Positions 50,296 to 58,943 of a stretch of 64,000 bases of DNA are shown here, piece by piece; positions within the stretch are counted from its first letter, which is position 1, and each line of letters opens with the position of its first letter. The notes below the pieces were generated by a model that was not told the DNA's origin, did no database searches, and was given only the letters and a program-made list of their open reading frames with translations. Both the position numbers and the translations under genes were made by a program. Source of the DNA: Glycomyces tenuis DSM 44171 (GTDB lineage: Bacteria; Actinomycetota; Actinomycetes; Mycobacteriales; Micromonosporaceae); NCBI RefSeq assembly GCF_000427885.1, contig NZ_ATYW01000001.1:116699-180698 (forward strand). The letters run 5' to 3'.

Positions 50296-51588
50296 TCATT
50301 CACCTCCTTTCATCTGGATTTCCGCACCTGGCGACGTCGCCGCCGCCGGTGTGAAACTGGGGGAGGCGCTCGGGGCGGCCTCGCGGGCCCCGCGGAAGAA
50401 CGCCTCCAATTCGGACAGCTCCGCGCCCGACAGCCTTCCGGTGGCGTGCCAGCTCTCATGGCACGCCCGGGCCAGCCGCTCCGCGTCGCCGGAGGCGACC
50501 TCCAGATCGGCGAGGCATACCGGCAGCCCCCAGGTCGCCAGCCGCTCGGCGAGCGCCTCCGCGAGGGAGGCCCTCCCGAGGGCGGGCGCCAGGGCCCGGT
50601 CGAGGCGTCGCAGGCGGTCCGGGTCGCCGAGCCGGGGTCCGATCGAAGCGCCCGCGCGGATCGCGGCGAGGTAGGCGGGCAGCAGCGAGGCCATCGCCGT
50701 GCCCTTGGCCAGCTCCAGCATCGTGCACAGCGGATCCTGGAGGTACCACAGCACATGGTCGTACCTGCCGCGGCCCAGCGCGACGAGCTGCGTCGCCGAC
50801 ACCGCGACGATCCAGGCCAGTTCGGCGCGCGCCTCGAGGTCGACGGGCGCGGCGTGCACGCGGTCGAGCGCGATGACGCACCGGGCGGCCAGCGCCTCGG
50901 CCAAGGCGTCCGTGACGCCCAGGGCTGGGGCCGCCAGGTAGGGGCACAGGATGCGGGCGAGCGTCTCCACCCCGCCTTCCAGGACCGCTCGCGCGGGGAG
51001 GGTCGCGTTCAGGGCGGGGTCGATGACGGCCGACGTCGGCGCCAGGCGCCCGGTGATCATGAGCCGTCGGCGGCCTTCGAAGACCAAGGCGGCCACGCTG
51101 TTCAGTTCGGAGCCGGTCGCGGTCGTCGTCGGCAGCAGCAGTGTGGGCAGTCCCGGGCGCAGCCGCGCCTCCCGGTCGGCGTCGAGGTCCAGCAGGGGCC
51201 CGGCCCGCCACCGCTCGGCATCGCGCCACCGCGGATTGACGGCCAGCAGCGCGGCGAGCTTGGCGGTGTCCATCGTGCTGCCGCCGCCGACGCCGATCAC
51301 CGCGTCGGCTCCGGCGAGGGTGACCGCCTCGGCGGCGGCCTGGACGTCGCCCAGGGTGGGGACGCCCGCGACGCGGGTGACCGATGCGGCCGGCACGCGG
51401 TGGGCCGAGAGGCGGGCCAGCAGGTCACGGCCGACGTCGGTCTCGGCCACCCGCGCATCGATCAGGACGGCGGGCGCCGATCCCAGCGCCGCCGCCCGCG
51501 GCCCGAACTCGGCAGCGCGGCCGACGCCGAAGGCGACGAGCGTGGGGACCTGCCAGTCGGTCGCGACGGCGGAGGGGTTCGCGGTCAT
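50296..51588 (-). CDS. Iron-ADH-fold dehydrogenase, predicted C-terminal decarboxylase
   Basis: A 430-aa protein of the Fe-containing alcohol dehydrogenase superfamily: NAD motif GVGGGSTMDTAK (about 96-107) and LLLPTTTATGSELNSVAAL. The expected metal ligands look degenerate: the GVDAxxH-type site reads GGVETLARI, and the later H-x3-H and HG sites read DHVLWYLQDPLC and LAKGTAM. In daptide pathways an enzyme of this fold oxidises a C-terminal Thr, which then loses CO2 to give an amino-ketone. It is coupled to the aminotransferase (ATGA) and to the precursor (1-bp gap). The role here is inferred from context. Confidence 0.82.
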   Translation of the reverse strand: MTANPSAVATDWQVPTLVAFGVGRAAEFGPRAAALGSAPAVLIDARVAETDVGRDLLARLSAHRVPAASVTRVAGVPTLGDVQAAAEAVTLAGADAVIGVGGGSTMDTAKLAALLAVNPRWRDAERWRAGPLLDLDADREARLRPGLPTLLLPTTTATGSELNSVAALVFEGRRRLMITGRLAPTSAVIDPALNATLPARAVLEGGVETLARILCPYLAAPALGVTDALAEALAARCVIALDRVHAAPVDLEARAELAWIVAVSATQLVALGRGRYDHVLWYLQDPLCTMLELAKGTAMASLLPAYLAAIRAGASIGPRLGDPDRLRRLDRALAPALGRASLAEALAERLATWGLPVCLADLEVASGDAERLARACHESWHATGRLSGAELSELEAFFRGAREAAPSASPSFTPAAATSPGAEIQMKGGE

Positions 51589-52856
51589 GGCAGGTCCAGT
51601 TCGTCGAAGACCTGACCGGCGGCCTCGGTGACGGCCTTGAGGTCGTCGTCGTCGACGACCAAGGGGGGCATGAGGCTGAAGCCGCGCTCGGAGGGGTGGA
51701 CGATGACCCCGAGCGACCGGAACCGCTCGGTCACCGCGGCCGCCTGCGGCAGCCCGATCGGGCCGCTCTCGCCCCGGAGGTGGACGCCGATCATCAGCCC
51801 GCGGCCGGTCGGCGGGAGCGCCTGGCCGCGGGCGCGGGGCAGCAGCTCGGTCAGGCGGCGGGCCAGTTCCTCCCCGGCGCGGCGGGAGCGGGCGACCAGG
51901 CCGTCCGATTCGATGACGTCGAGCGTGGCCAGCGCGGCCGCGCAGGCGAGCGGGTTCCCGGCCTGCGTCTCGCCGCTGCGCAGGACGTGGCCACCGTCGG
52001 TGAAGGCGTCCCAGATGCGCTCGTGGATCAGGACCGCCGACATCGGCAGGTATCCGCTGTTGATCCCCTTGGACACGACCATCAGGTCCGGGCGCAGCCC
52101 GGCCCACTCCGAGGCGAACATGGACCCGGTGCGGCCGAAGCCGGTGGCGACCTCGTCGACGATCAGGCAGATGTCGCGCTCTTCGCAGAACCGGTCGAGG
52201 CCCGAGAGGAAGCCCTGGTCCGGCACCAGCACCCCCGCCGATCCGAGCACCGGCTCGATGATGACGGCGGCCAGGTCGTCGGCGGCCGCCCGCAGCAGGC
52301 CGAGGGCCTCGCTCGCGCCGCGGGCGTCCAGCGGCGTCGGCACGTGCATGACGTCGGACCGGTCGACGCCGTACTCGTCCTGTTCGAGGTCCTCGCCGGT
52401 GACGGCCATGGCGCCGTAGAGGGTGCCGTGGTAGGAGTCGGCCAGCGCGGCGACCGTGCCGCGTTCGGGCCGCCCGGTCAGCCGCTGGTACCGCCTGGCG
52501 AGTTTGAGCGCGGCGTCGACGGCGCCGGCCCCGGAGGTGCTGTAGAAGACCTTGGTCAGCTCCGGCCGCGGGCTGATCTCCAGCAGGCGGGAGGCCAGCA
52601 GCAGGGCCGGTTCGTTCCCGTAGCGGAACAGGGTGCCGTAGGCGAGCCGGTCGAGCTGCTCGCGGATGGCCGCCTGGATCCTCGGCTCGTCGAAGCCGCA
52701 GTGCATGTTCCACAGTGCGGCGTTGGCGCTGACGTACTCCTGCCCGTCCTGGTCGACCAGGCGGCTGCCGTGGCCGCCGGTGATCGTCACGGGCGAACCC
52801 AGATACCGTCCCATGTCGGTCATCGGGTGCCACAGCGGGTAGTCGGTCCTGGTCAT
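51585..52856 (-). CDS. PLP class III aminotransferase, predicted C-terminal ketone aminase
   Basis: A 423-aa enzyme. Class III features: STSGAGAVDAALKLARRYQ, YHGTLYGAMAVTG, LIVDEVATGFGRTGSMFASE, and the PLP lysine in MVVSKGINSGYLPMSAVL (about residue 248). No substrate-specific metabolism gene is near, and it sits directly between the RRE-like protein and the ADH gene in the RiPP operon. In daptides the homologous partner aminates the ketone made from Thr. If so, the product would have a C-terminal 1,2-diaminopropane-type group. The enzyme class is certain; the substrate is inferred. Confidence 0.85.
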   Translation of the reverse strand: MTRTDYPLWHPMTDMGRYLGSPVTITGGHGSRLVDQDGQEYVSANAALWNMHCGFDEPRIQAAIREQLDRLAYGTLFRYGNEPALLLASRLLEISPRPELTKVFYSTSGAGAVDAALKLARRYQRLTGRPERGTVAALADSYHGTLYGAMAVTGEDLEQDEYGVDRSDVMHVPTPLDARGASEALGLLRAAADDLAAVIIEPVLGSAGVLVPDQGFLSGLDRFCEERDICLIVDEVATGFGRTGSMFASEWAGLRPDLMVVSKGINSGYLPMSAVLIHERIWDAFTDGGHVLRSGETQAGNPLACAAALATLDVIESDGLVARSRRAGEELARRLTELLPRARGQALPPTGRGLMIGVHLRGESGPIGLPQAAAVTERFRSLGVIVHPSERGFSLMPPLVVDDDDLKAVTEAAGQVFDELDLP

Positions 52857-54733
52857 GTCGACCTCCTGCTCGGCGGGACGGCGCCCGCCGAGGCGAGCGC
52901 CGCTTCGGACTTGGCCACCGCTCGCGCGGCGTCCTCGGCGGTGATGCGGTGCGAACCGGCGAGCAGTTCGACCGCGTCGTCGGGGTGGTCCAGCCGCACC
53001 TCGATCACGGCGGCCAGCGACGGGGTCAGGCGGTGCAGGCGCCCGCCCGAGTGAAGGTGGTACCGGTCGCCGCGGCGCAGCACCGCGACCCCTTCGGGCC
53101 AGGCCGGGGCGCTGCCGTGGGCGTGGGTGAGCGGGCCGCCGCAGCCGCCGACCCGGATCGCGTCCGGCTCGAACGGCTCGGCGTGCTCGGCGGCGAGGGC
53201 GGCCACCGCTCGGACGCCGTCGAGCACCCGCGCCAGCCACGGCCGCTCGGCCCGCGGCATGCCCTCGGGGCGGCAGCGGCAGCCGTTCGCGGCGGCGGGC
53301 AGGGCCCGGACCGCGGCGCGGAGCGTCTCCAGGCCGTCGCCGACCTTGCCGACGAGCGGCCCGGCCCGGCCGGCGCGCACCGCGCCGTCGGCGTCGACGT
53401 AGAGCTGCCTGCCCTCGGCGGCCGGGCAGGGGCCGTAGCCGAGGCGGCACAGGCCGGCGAGCCTCCGGCCCGGATCGAACAGTCGCCTGTGGAGCACGCC
53501 GTCGCGCCAGGCGGCGTCGACGTCGTCCAGGATCGGCGCGGCGGCGTCGATCCAGGCCAGCGACGGCCGGTGGTCGAGGGGGTCGGCGTAGTCGCGCGGT
53601 GCGGCGACCGCGTCGAGGTCGCGGACGGCGACATGCGCCGTCGCCGAGACCGCGGGGCGCCGCGCCCACACCGTGCCGCGGGCGCTGACCACCGCGCCGA
53701 GCCACGCCTCACCGGACGCGACCGGATCGGCGCGGTCCCACCACAGGTCATGCGCTCCGGCGGTCACCGGCGAGGAGGCGTACCGGCCGGAGCGGGCGAG
53801 GTCGAGGCGGGCCGCGGCCCGCCTCCGGTCCTCCCGCAGCCGGACGGCGGCGCCGGTCTGGGGCGGGCAGCCGTTCAGCGCCCCGCGCGAGGCCAGTCCG
53901 CGCAGGCCGGCCAGGTCGGTCTCCACGAAGGCGTCGGGGACCGCGCGGAGCAGCGCGGCCAGCCGCTCCGGCCGGTCGCCGGGCGCCACCCGCACCTCCG
54001 GTTCGATCCGGTGCGCGCCGAGCGCCGACAGCGCGGCGCGCAGCCGCTCCGGCTCGCACCGCTCGGCGGCGCACACGAGGGTGACGCCGCCGCTCGCGAC
54101 CGCCGCCAGCGCCTCGGCCGAAGCGGGGTCGACCCGCTCGACGGGCAGGCTCGCCCGCAGTCGCACACCGCGTGAGGCCAGGTGGGGCGCCTCGTCGCGC
54201 AGCCGCTCGGCCAGGCCCGCCCAGTCGGTCGAGGGCCCGCCGAGCAGCGGCACGGTCATCGGCGCGGCCGTCCGGGCGGCGAGGTGCCGCAGCTCGGCGG
54301 CCACGGCGGGGCCGACCGGCACGCCGAGCTCGGCGGCCAGTGCCGCCGGTGCGGCGCCCGAGCGGTAGATCCGGTCCGGGTCGGACCCGGCGGTCAGCTC
54401 GGTGCGCGGCCCGTCCAGGTGCCGCAGCCGCCACCGCTCGGCGTCGGGCTCGGCGCGCGAGGCCGCGATGCCGCGGTCGGACAGCGCGGCGGCCAGCAGC
54501 TCGCACAGCGAGCGGGTCGCGTCGTCTTCGACGAGCACGGCGGCGGCCGGGCGCGAGCGGGCCAGTGTGGACGCCCATTCGGGGATCGTCCCGGCCGGTC
54601 CGGCGGTCACCAGGCGCGGCCCGGCGCCGTCCGGCGCGGCGGCGGCGGCCGCGGCCGTCGGCAGGTCCGGGGCGCAGTGGACGTGTCCCCATCGGTCGCG
54701 GCGCAGGCGCAGCAGCAGTACGGGTCCGCTCAT
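52853..54733 (-). CDS. Degenerate radical-SAM/SPASM-like protein with RRE-like C-terminus
   Basis: A 626-aa protein. No CxxxCxxC cluster motif is seen, but the middle (about 170-360) runs like a TIM-barrel-type (RLRASLPVERVDPAS, VTLVCAAERCEPERL, PEVRVAPGDRPERL, DAFVETDLAGLRGLASRG). A Cys-rich SPASM-like stretch follows (LAGLCRLGYGPCPAAEG...LYVDADGAVRAGRAGPLVGKVGD...ANGCRCRPEG, about 456-520). The last ~75 residues (VAVLRRGDRYHLHSGGRLHRLTPSLAAVIEVRLDHPDDAVELL) resemble a PqqD-type RRE. It matches the position of the recognition protein in daptide clusters. Its start overlaps the YidC-like gene's stop. Confidence 0.6.
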   Translation of the reverse strand: MSGPVLLLRLRRDRWGHVHCAPDLPTAAAAAAAPDGAGPRLVTAGPAGTIPEWASTLARSRPAAAVLVEDDATRSLCELLAAALSDRGIAASRAEPDAERWRLRHLDGPRTELTAGSDPDRIYRSGAAPAALAAELGVPVGPAVAAELRHLAARTAAPMTVPLLGGPSTDWAGLAERLRDEAPHLASRGVRLRASLPVERVDPASAEALAAVASGGVTLVCAAERCEPERLRAALSALGAHRIEPEVRVAPGDRPERLAALLRAVPDAFVETDLAGLRGLASRGALNGCPPQTGAAVRLREDRRRAAARLDLARSGRYASSPVTAGAHDLWWDRADPVASGEAWLGAVVSARGTVWARRPAVSATAHVAVRDLDAVAAPRDYADPLDHRPSLAWIDAAAPILDDVDAAWRDGVLHRRLFDPGRRLAGLCRLGYGPCPAAEGRQLYVDADGAVRAGRAGPLVGKVGDGLETLRAAVRALPAAANGCRCRPEGMPRAERPWLARVLDGVRAVAALAAEHAEPFEPDAIRVGGCGGPLTHAHGSAPAWPEGVAVLRRGDRYHLHSGGRLHRLTPSLAAVIEVRLDHPDDAVELLAGSHRITAEDAARAVAKSEAALASAGAVPPSRRST

Positions 54734-55359
54734 GCCGCCGCCTCCACCGGTCCGCGGTCGCCGCGGGCCGCCGCCCGTACCGCCGCGGCGTTCAGGGCCA
54801 TCGCGGCGGCGAAGGGCACGACCATGGCCGCGGGCAGGAACAGGCCCAGGCAGGCGAAGACGACCGGGGCGATGTAGCGGGCGAAGAACCGCTGCCGCTG
54901 GTCGTCGACGCCCGCGGCCCGCTGCCCGAGGAGTCCGGCCGCGGTGCCCGCGACGGCGAGGGCCGCGGCCCAGGCGAGGCCGCCGAGGCCCTGCGTCACC
55001 GGCGGGGACGAGAGCGTCTCGAGGCCGTAGAACGCCGCGTCCTCGGCCGAGGGCCCGGTGCGGCTCCACAGCGCGATGACCACCACGAGGAGGAACTGCG
55101 CCAGGCCGAAGGCCGTGCCGATGCGGCCGAACGTCCCCGGCCCGCCGTCCGGGTCCGGTTCGGAGCCCCGCTGCCGGTCGATGCGGCGGCGGGCGCCGCT
55201 CACGAGCCACGGCCAGGTGAGGATCCGCCAGGCGGCGCCGAGCAGCAGCACCGCCCAGCCCCAGGCCGCCTCGTCGGCGGCCGGTTCGAGCACGCTCGCG
55301 ACCGGCGCGAGCACCGACTCGGTGGCCGTGCCGATCCAGTCGAGGAGGTCGCCCCACAT
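54730..55359 (-). CDS. YidC/Oxa1-like membrane protein
   Basis: A 209-aa polytopic protein; ATG 55359. Five to six hydrophobic segments. WAVLLLGAAWRILTWPWLVSGARRRIDRQRG and the later FYGLETLSSPPVTQ, then FFARYIAPVVFACLGLFLPAAMVVPFAAAMALN, follow the order of YidC (membrane entry, 'LGLDL-SPP' region, last segments). The Arg of the insertase groove is not certain. YidC-like proteins are unusual in RiPP clusters; daptide clusters have an intramembrane protease instead, and I see no protease motif here. Possible roles: assembling the exporter, self-immunity, or precursor handling. Confidence 0.55.
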   Translation of the reverse strand: MWGDLLDWIGTATESVLAPVASVLEPAADEAAWGWAVLLLGAAWRILTWPWLVSGARRRIDRQRGSEPDPDGGPGTFGRIGTAFGLAQFLLVVVIALWSRTGPSAEDAAFYGLETLSSPPVTQGLGGLAWAAALAVAGTAAGLLGQRAAGVDDQRQRFFARYIAPVVFACLGLFLPAAMVVPFAAAMALNAAAVRAAARGDRGPVEAAA

Positions 55360-55414
55360 GGCCGGGTTCCTTTCTGTCGTCGTGGCTGCTGTCGCGGCGT
55401 GGCCCGGAGCGGGC

Positions 55415-56224
55415 TCAGCGCTGCGGCTCCCAGGGCATGGTCTTGACCGTCACGACCATGGCGGCCACGCCCCAGGCGGCGATGACCAGCAGGTTCACCA
55501 GGTCGAAGGCCATGCCGGAGGCGCCGGGGTCGAGCGGGGTCCGGACCGCCTCGGCCATCGGGATGAACGGGAGGTAGTCCAGGACCGCCTGGACGGGACC
55601 GGGCATGCCGTCGATCGGGAAGAACACCCCCGAGATGAACAGCAGCGGGAACAGCGTCGCGGTGGAGACGATGAGCGCCGCCTCGACGCTGGGGACGAGC
55701 CTGGTGACGGCCATGCCCAGGGCGCACGAGGTGAAGCCGCCCAACAGCACCGCCAGCACCAGCGCCGGGATGGCCGCCGCCCGCAGCTCCAGGTCGAACA
55801 GCGCCAGCGAGACCGCGATCATGATCGCCACGGACACGACGGTGACCGCCAGGGAGACGCCGATGCGGCTCATCAGGTGCACCGATTTGGGCATCGGCGA
55901 CTGCCTGATGCGTTTGAGCACCGACTTCTCGCGGGCGGTGACGATGCCGGTGACCATGTTGAAGTAGCCGGACACCGCGATGACGAAGACGATGATGGCC
56001 GCGCTGGTCGTCTGCACGGCGGCGACGCCGTCGACGGTCTCGCCCGACTGGAGCAGGTTGAACATGACGTTGAAGAACAGCGGGAACAGCAGCGAGATCG
56101 TCAGCGCGAACGGAGTGCGGGAGGCGCTGACCAGCCCGTACTTGATGTCGTGGACGAGCAGCCGCGCCGCGCCGCGCCGCGGGTTCGGCGCTGCGGTCGG
56201 CAGGGCGAGGGTCGAAGTGGTCAT
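55415..56224 (-). CDS. ABC-2 type transporter permease (exporter)
   Basis: A 269-aa permease with six hydrophobic segments and the ABC-2 layout: PFALTISLLFPLFFNVMFNLLQSGETVDG (first segment), IVTAREKSVLKRIRQSPMPKSVHLM (cytoplasmic helix typical of DrrB-like permeases) and VSTATLFPLLFISGVFFPIDGMPG. It starts within the ATPase stop (ATGA). With the ATPase it probably exports the mature thiopeptide and may give self-resistance. Confidence 0.9.
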   Translation of the reverse strand: MTTSTLALPTAAPNPRRGAARLLVHDIKYGLVSASRTPFALTISLLFPLFFNVMFNLLQSGETVDGVAAVQTTSAAIIVFVIAVSGYFNMVTGIVTAREKSVLKRIRQSPMPKSVHLMSRIGVSLAVTVVSVAIMIAVSLALFDLELRAAAIPALVLAVLLGGFTSCALGMAVTRLVPSVEAALIVSTATLFPLLFISGVFFPIDGMPGPVQAVLDYLPFIPMAEAVRTPLDPGASGMAFDLVNLLVIAAWGVAAMVVTVKTMPWEPQR

Positions 56225-57189
56225 GTCGCGCTTCCTTCGGTTTCGCGGGCCAGGATGGACAGGTAGAGCTCTTCGAGGTCGGGACGCCGGACCTCCAGGT
56301 CGGCCAGGGCCACGTCGTTCGCGATCGCCCAGGCGGTCAGCTCGTGCAGCGCGGCCCGGGTGTCCTCGACCTCCACGGTGATCCGCCCGGCCGAGGCGCG
56401 GGCGAGGGACGCCAGGCGGCCGGGGAGCCCTTCGGGGGAGGTGCCGTCGGCGCGGAACGAGACGGTGGCGCCCCGCTCGTCGGGCAGGAGGCGCGAGGGC
56501 TCGCCGACCGCGGCGATCTGTCCTGAGTGGAGCACCGCGACGCGGTCGCACAGGCGCTGGGCCTCGGCCATGTTGTGCGTGGTGAGGAAGACGGTCTTGC
56601 CCATGGCGCGCATGGCCCTGACGGTCTCCCAGGCCCGGTCGCGGGCCTCGATGTCCAGTCCGGTGGTCGGCTCGTCGAGGAAGACGATGTCGGGGTCGCC
56701 GACCAGGGCCAGGGCCAGGTCGAGGCGGCGCTGCTGCCCGCCGGAGAGCCGGCCGACCCGCACCTGGCGCTTCGGCGTCAGGCCCACCAGTTCGATGAGC
56801 TCGTCGACGGGGTAGGCGCGGCTGTAGTAGCCGGCGAAGAGCGCCAGGTGCTCGTACACGGTCAGGTACAGCTCGAAGCTGCCCTTCTGCGGGACGATGC
56901 CGAGGCGGTCGCGAACGGCCCGTCCGGCCCTGCTCGGCTCCATGTCGAGGACCCGGACCGTGCCGGCGGTGGGCTTGATGTGGCCTTCGAGGATCTCCAC
57001 CAGGGTGGTCTTGCCGGCCCCGTTGGGCCCCAGGAGTCCGAAGACCTCGCCTTTCTCGACGCTGAGGTCCACTTCGTTCAGGGCCCGCACGGAGCCGTAG
57101 GACTTGGACAGGCCCTCGACCCACATCGCGGTCGCGTCCGCGGCGGAGGGGGTCGAGCGGCTTGCCTGTTGCGTGGTTTCGTGGGTCAT
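56221..57189 (-). CDS. ABC transporter ATP-binding protein (DrrA-like)
   Basis: A 322-aa ATPase; ATG 57189 overlaps the fusion gene's stop. Walker A is GPNGAGKTTL (about residues 49-58), signature RLSGGQQRRLDLALAL, Walker B VFLDEPTTGLD, and H-loop LTTHNMAEA. A C-terminal extension (GRITVEVEDTRAALHELTAWA) is like DrrA-type drug exporters. It partners with the downstream permease. Confidence 0.93.
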   Translation of the reverse strand: MTHETTQQASRSTPSAADATAMWVEGLSKSYGSVRALNEVDLSVEKGEVFGLLGPNGAGKTTLVEILEGHIKPTAGTVRVLDMEPSRAGRAVRDRLGIVPQKGSFELYLTVYEHLALFAGYYSRAYPVDELIELVGLTPKRQVRVGRLSGGQQRRLDLALALVGDPDIVFLDEPTTGLDIEARDRAWETVRAMRAMGKTVFLTTHNMAEAQRLCDRVAVLHSGQIAAVGEPSRLLPDERGATVSFRADGTSPEGLPGRLASLARASAGRITVEVEDTRAALHELTAWAIANDVALADLEVRRPDLEELYLSILARETEGSAT

Positions 57190-58943
57190 GATGTCGGTTC
57201 TCCGTCGCTCGTACTCGCGGCCGCGCCATCCGATGGCGAACCGATCGGGATCACGTAGCCGATGATTTCGTCGTAGCCGTCCAACTGCGCGATCTCGCAC
57301 ACGGCGTCGTCATAGAAGCCGCCGACCGAGATCGACCGGAGGCCGAGGGCGGTCGACACCAGCAGCAGCGACTGCGCGGCGTGACCTATCTCAAGCATCG
57401 CAAAACGGTGCGCTCGCATGCCATAGCGCGGCCGCAGTCTTCCCAGGTCGGCACCGACGAACAGCACCGCCGGGACGTCGGAGACGTCGACGCGCGGAGT
57501 CTCGCCGACGAAGAACGGCGAGCTGTACCGCAGCGCGTCGCCTTCGGGCACGGTGCCCACTTCCTGGAGCTCGTGCGTGCGGGGCAGGTATTCGTACAGG
57601 GCCGGGTCGAGCCCGTCCACCGAGCGGGCGAGGACGCGCACGATGAGCGGGTAGGCCATGCCGGCGCTCGGGTTCGCCATCACCTGGCGGCGCGGGGGGT
57701 CGGCCTCCTCGTACCGCTCGGTGGCGACCACGCCGGCGCCGAGCCCGAGGAGGGAGGCGAGCGGTTCGAGGCCGAGGCGTCCGGACAGTCCGTCGCGGTG
57801 GGAGCGGCGGGCGGCCAGCACCGCGGACAGGGGCGAGGCGGCCAGGCCGGGGTCGGGGGGCGGCAGCGCGACCGGCTCGCCTCCCGCGTAGTCGAGGACC
57901 CGGACGATAGGGTCGCCGTGCCGGGGCTGCTGCGAGTCCATCGAGGCGGGACGGAACTTGCTCAGTTCGTGGTAGGCCCGGTCGGGGGCGTCGGGGGCGT
58001 CGGCGAAGTAGTCGGGGCGCTCGCCGGGGGCGGCGATGAGCAGGGAGGCCAGCCAGGCCAGGTAGACCTCGTCCGAGGCGGTCATGCCGAGGCGGTTGTA
58101 CGTCATGTGGAGGTGGGAGACCATGATCGCGTCGGCGTCGCCGGTGAGCTTCCCGGCGCGGCCGAGTTCGCGCAGCTCGGCCGCGGTCCGCCCGACCGCG
58201 CTCCACCACCGGCGGTAGGCGGCGGGCGCCGCGGACTCCAGCGCCGCCTTCCGGCGGAGCAGCTCCGCGCCGGTGGCGACCACGGTGGACTCGGCGGCGG
58301 CGCGGGTCCGGGCGAAGGTGCGGGCGACGACCTGGTCGACGTAGCGCCACATCGTGGCGTACTCGCGCAGCCAGCGCACCGACTCGTTCGCGGTGCCGTA
58401 CATCGCCGAGACGAAGCCGAGCAGCAGGTCCAGGGCCGCGCCGGTCCGGGCCTGCTCGGATGCGGTGCGGGCGACGACGGCCGCGGTCAGCTCGCTGGAG
58501 AGGCCGAACAGGTCCTCGGCCGGGCCCATGCTGTCCGGCCCGCCGTAGCGCTCGGTCTCGGGCTCGTAGGCGACCTCGGCGAGGTGCCCGTCGGGGTGCC
58601 ATGCGAGTTCGCGGGCCTCCTCGGCGGGTATCGAGAACTGGCGGTAGAACTCGGCCGGGTCGAGTTCCGGCGCGGGGTCGGGGAAGGGGAGCGCCACCGC
58701 TCGGCGCATCTCCTCGACGGCCCGGTCCAGGCGGGCTTCGTCGTTGCCCGCCAAGCGGATCCGCAGATGCGGGCCGCCTTCCCAGTAGCGGATGTAGAAC
58801 CAGGCCGTGATGGCGCCCTCGCCGCGGAGCCTCCTGGCGGTGGGGGCCACGGCCTCGACGATGAGCCGGTCGGTGGCGGCCTTGCCGCGGTGGCAGTACA
58901 CGTGCAGGGCCCGCCAGCGGCGGGGGCGGTCGCTGTCGGTCAT
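57186..58943 (-). CDS. LanB C-terminal/thiopeptide domain fused to SagB-type dehydrogenase
   Basis: A 585-aa fusion; ATG 58943. Residues ~8-300 are the LanB C-terminal (thiopeptide-type) domain: RRWRALHVYCHRGKAATDRLIVEAVAPTA, WFYIRYWEGGPHLRIRL, LREYATMWRYVDQV. This class includes glutamate-elimination enzymes (TbtC-like) and the pyridine-forming cycloaddition enzyme (TbtD-like); which one cannot be read here. Residues ~365-585 are a SagB-type FMN dehydrogenase (LSAVLAARRSHRDGL, NPSAGMAYPLIVRVL, SLLLVSTALGLRSISVGGFYDDAV), which oxidises azolines to azoles. This fusion order is unusual. Confidence 0.82.
   Translation of the reverse strand: MTDSDRPRRWRALHVYCHRGKAATDRLIVEAVAPTARRLRGEGAITAWFYIRYWEGGPHLRIRLAGNDEARLDRAVEEMRRAVALPFPDPAPELDPAEFYRQFSIPAEEARELAWHPDGHLAEVAYEPETERYGGPDSMGPAEDLFGLSSELTAAVVARTASEQARTGAALDLLLGFVSAMYGTANESVRWLREYATMWRYVDQVVARTFARTRAAAESTVVATGAELLRRKAALESAAPAAYRRWWSAVGRTAAELRELGRAGKLTGDADAIMVSHLHMTYNRLGMTASDEVYLAWLASLLIAAPGERPDYFADAPDAPDRAYHELSKFRPASMDSQQPRHGDPIVRVLDYAGGEPVALPPPDPGLAASPLSAVLAARRSHRDGLSGRLGLEPLASLLGLGAGVVATERYEEADPPRRQVMANPSAGMAYPLIVRVLARSVDGLDPALYEYLPRTHELQEVGTVPEGDALRYSSPFFVGETPRVDVSDVPAVLFVGADLGRLRPRYGMRAHRFAMLEIGHAAQSLLLVSTALGLRSISVGGFYDDAVCEIAQLDGYDEIIGYVIPIGSPSDGAAASTSDGEPTS

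Noticed and set aside
57186-58943. Lanthipeptide cluster from the LanB-like domain
   Set aside because: No LanC cyclase or full LanB is in the window, and the partner enzymes make azoles.
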